Shown here: piece after piece, positions 5,610 to 5,936 of the stretch
Numbering within the stretch: position 1 is the stretch's first letter
How the letters are laid out: every line of letters begins with the position of its first letter
Assembly (NCBI GenBank): GCA_946631075.1
Contig: CAMOZS010000110.1
Location: forward strand, 1 to 5,936
Direction of reading: 5' to 3'
Origin: an uncultured Bacillota bacterium
GTDB taxonomy: Bacteria; Bacillota; Clostridia; Peptostreptococcales; Anaerovoracaceae
Length of the DNA: 5,936 nucleotides
Notes under the pieces: model-generated
Seen by the model: only the letters and a program-made list of their open reading frames with translations
What the model was told of the DNA's origin: nothing
The model's database searches: none
Translations under genes and position numbers: made by a program

Positions 5610-5936
<327 letters not shown>

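Overview
The window looks like chromosome of a GC-rich anaerobic Bacillota, most likely a clostridial-type organism. The reasons are a pyruvate, phosphate dikinase whose C-terminus closely resembles the Clostridium symbiosum enzyme, strong AAGGAGG Shine-Dalgarno sites, sigma-A type promoters, and Firmicutes-style families (a YkvI-like membrane protein and a short threonine aldolase). The placement is an inference from family resemblance; there is no rRNA or other taxonomic marker. No tRNA, CRISPR array, insertion sequence, phage gene or origin is visible. Coding density is high, and no gene-free stretch exceeds 150 bases.

Left part (1-2321): a YkvI-type membrane protein gene runs leftwards off the window edge, starting at 1083. 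A PLP-dependent low-specificity threonine aldolase gene runs rightwards from 1191 to 2246. The two are divergent and share a 107-base intergenic region in which both have extended -10 promoters. A 19-bp inverted repeat covers the aldolase -10, which suggests shared control by one DNA-binding protein. A second, 21-bp perfect palindrome lies inside the YkvI-type coding region.

Middle and right part (2279-5526): a three-gene leftward operon reads MerR-family regulator, acetamidase/formamidase, APC-superfamily permease. It starts at an unusually clear MerR-type promoter: TTGACA and TATGAT separated by 19 bp, with a 17-bp palindrome filling the spacer. It ends at a hairpin with U-tracts on both strands, which also terminates the convergent aldolase gene. 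The likely logic is that the MerR protein senses a small molecule, twists its own promoter into an active shape, and switches on import and hydrolysis of an amide (or a related nitrogen compound) to ammonia and a carboxylic acid. The substrate and inducer are unknown.

Right edge (5548-5936): the last 108 codons of pyruvate, phosphate dikinase (ppdK), with the catalytic cysteine, followed by a strong intrinsic terminator that insulates the MerR operon from it.

The window is mostly ordinary metabolic chromosome. The parts most worth a second look are the MerR-controlled amidase-permease cassette and its operator, the divergent transporter-aldolase pair with its palindrome, and the palindrome inside the YkvI-type gene.
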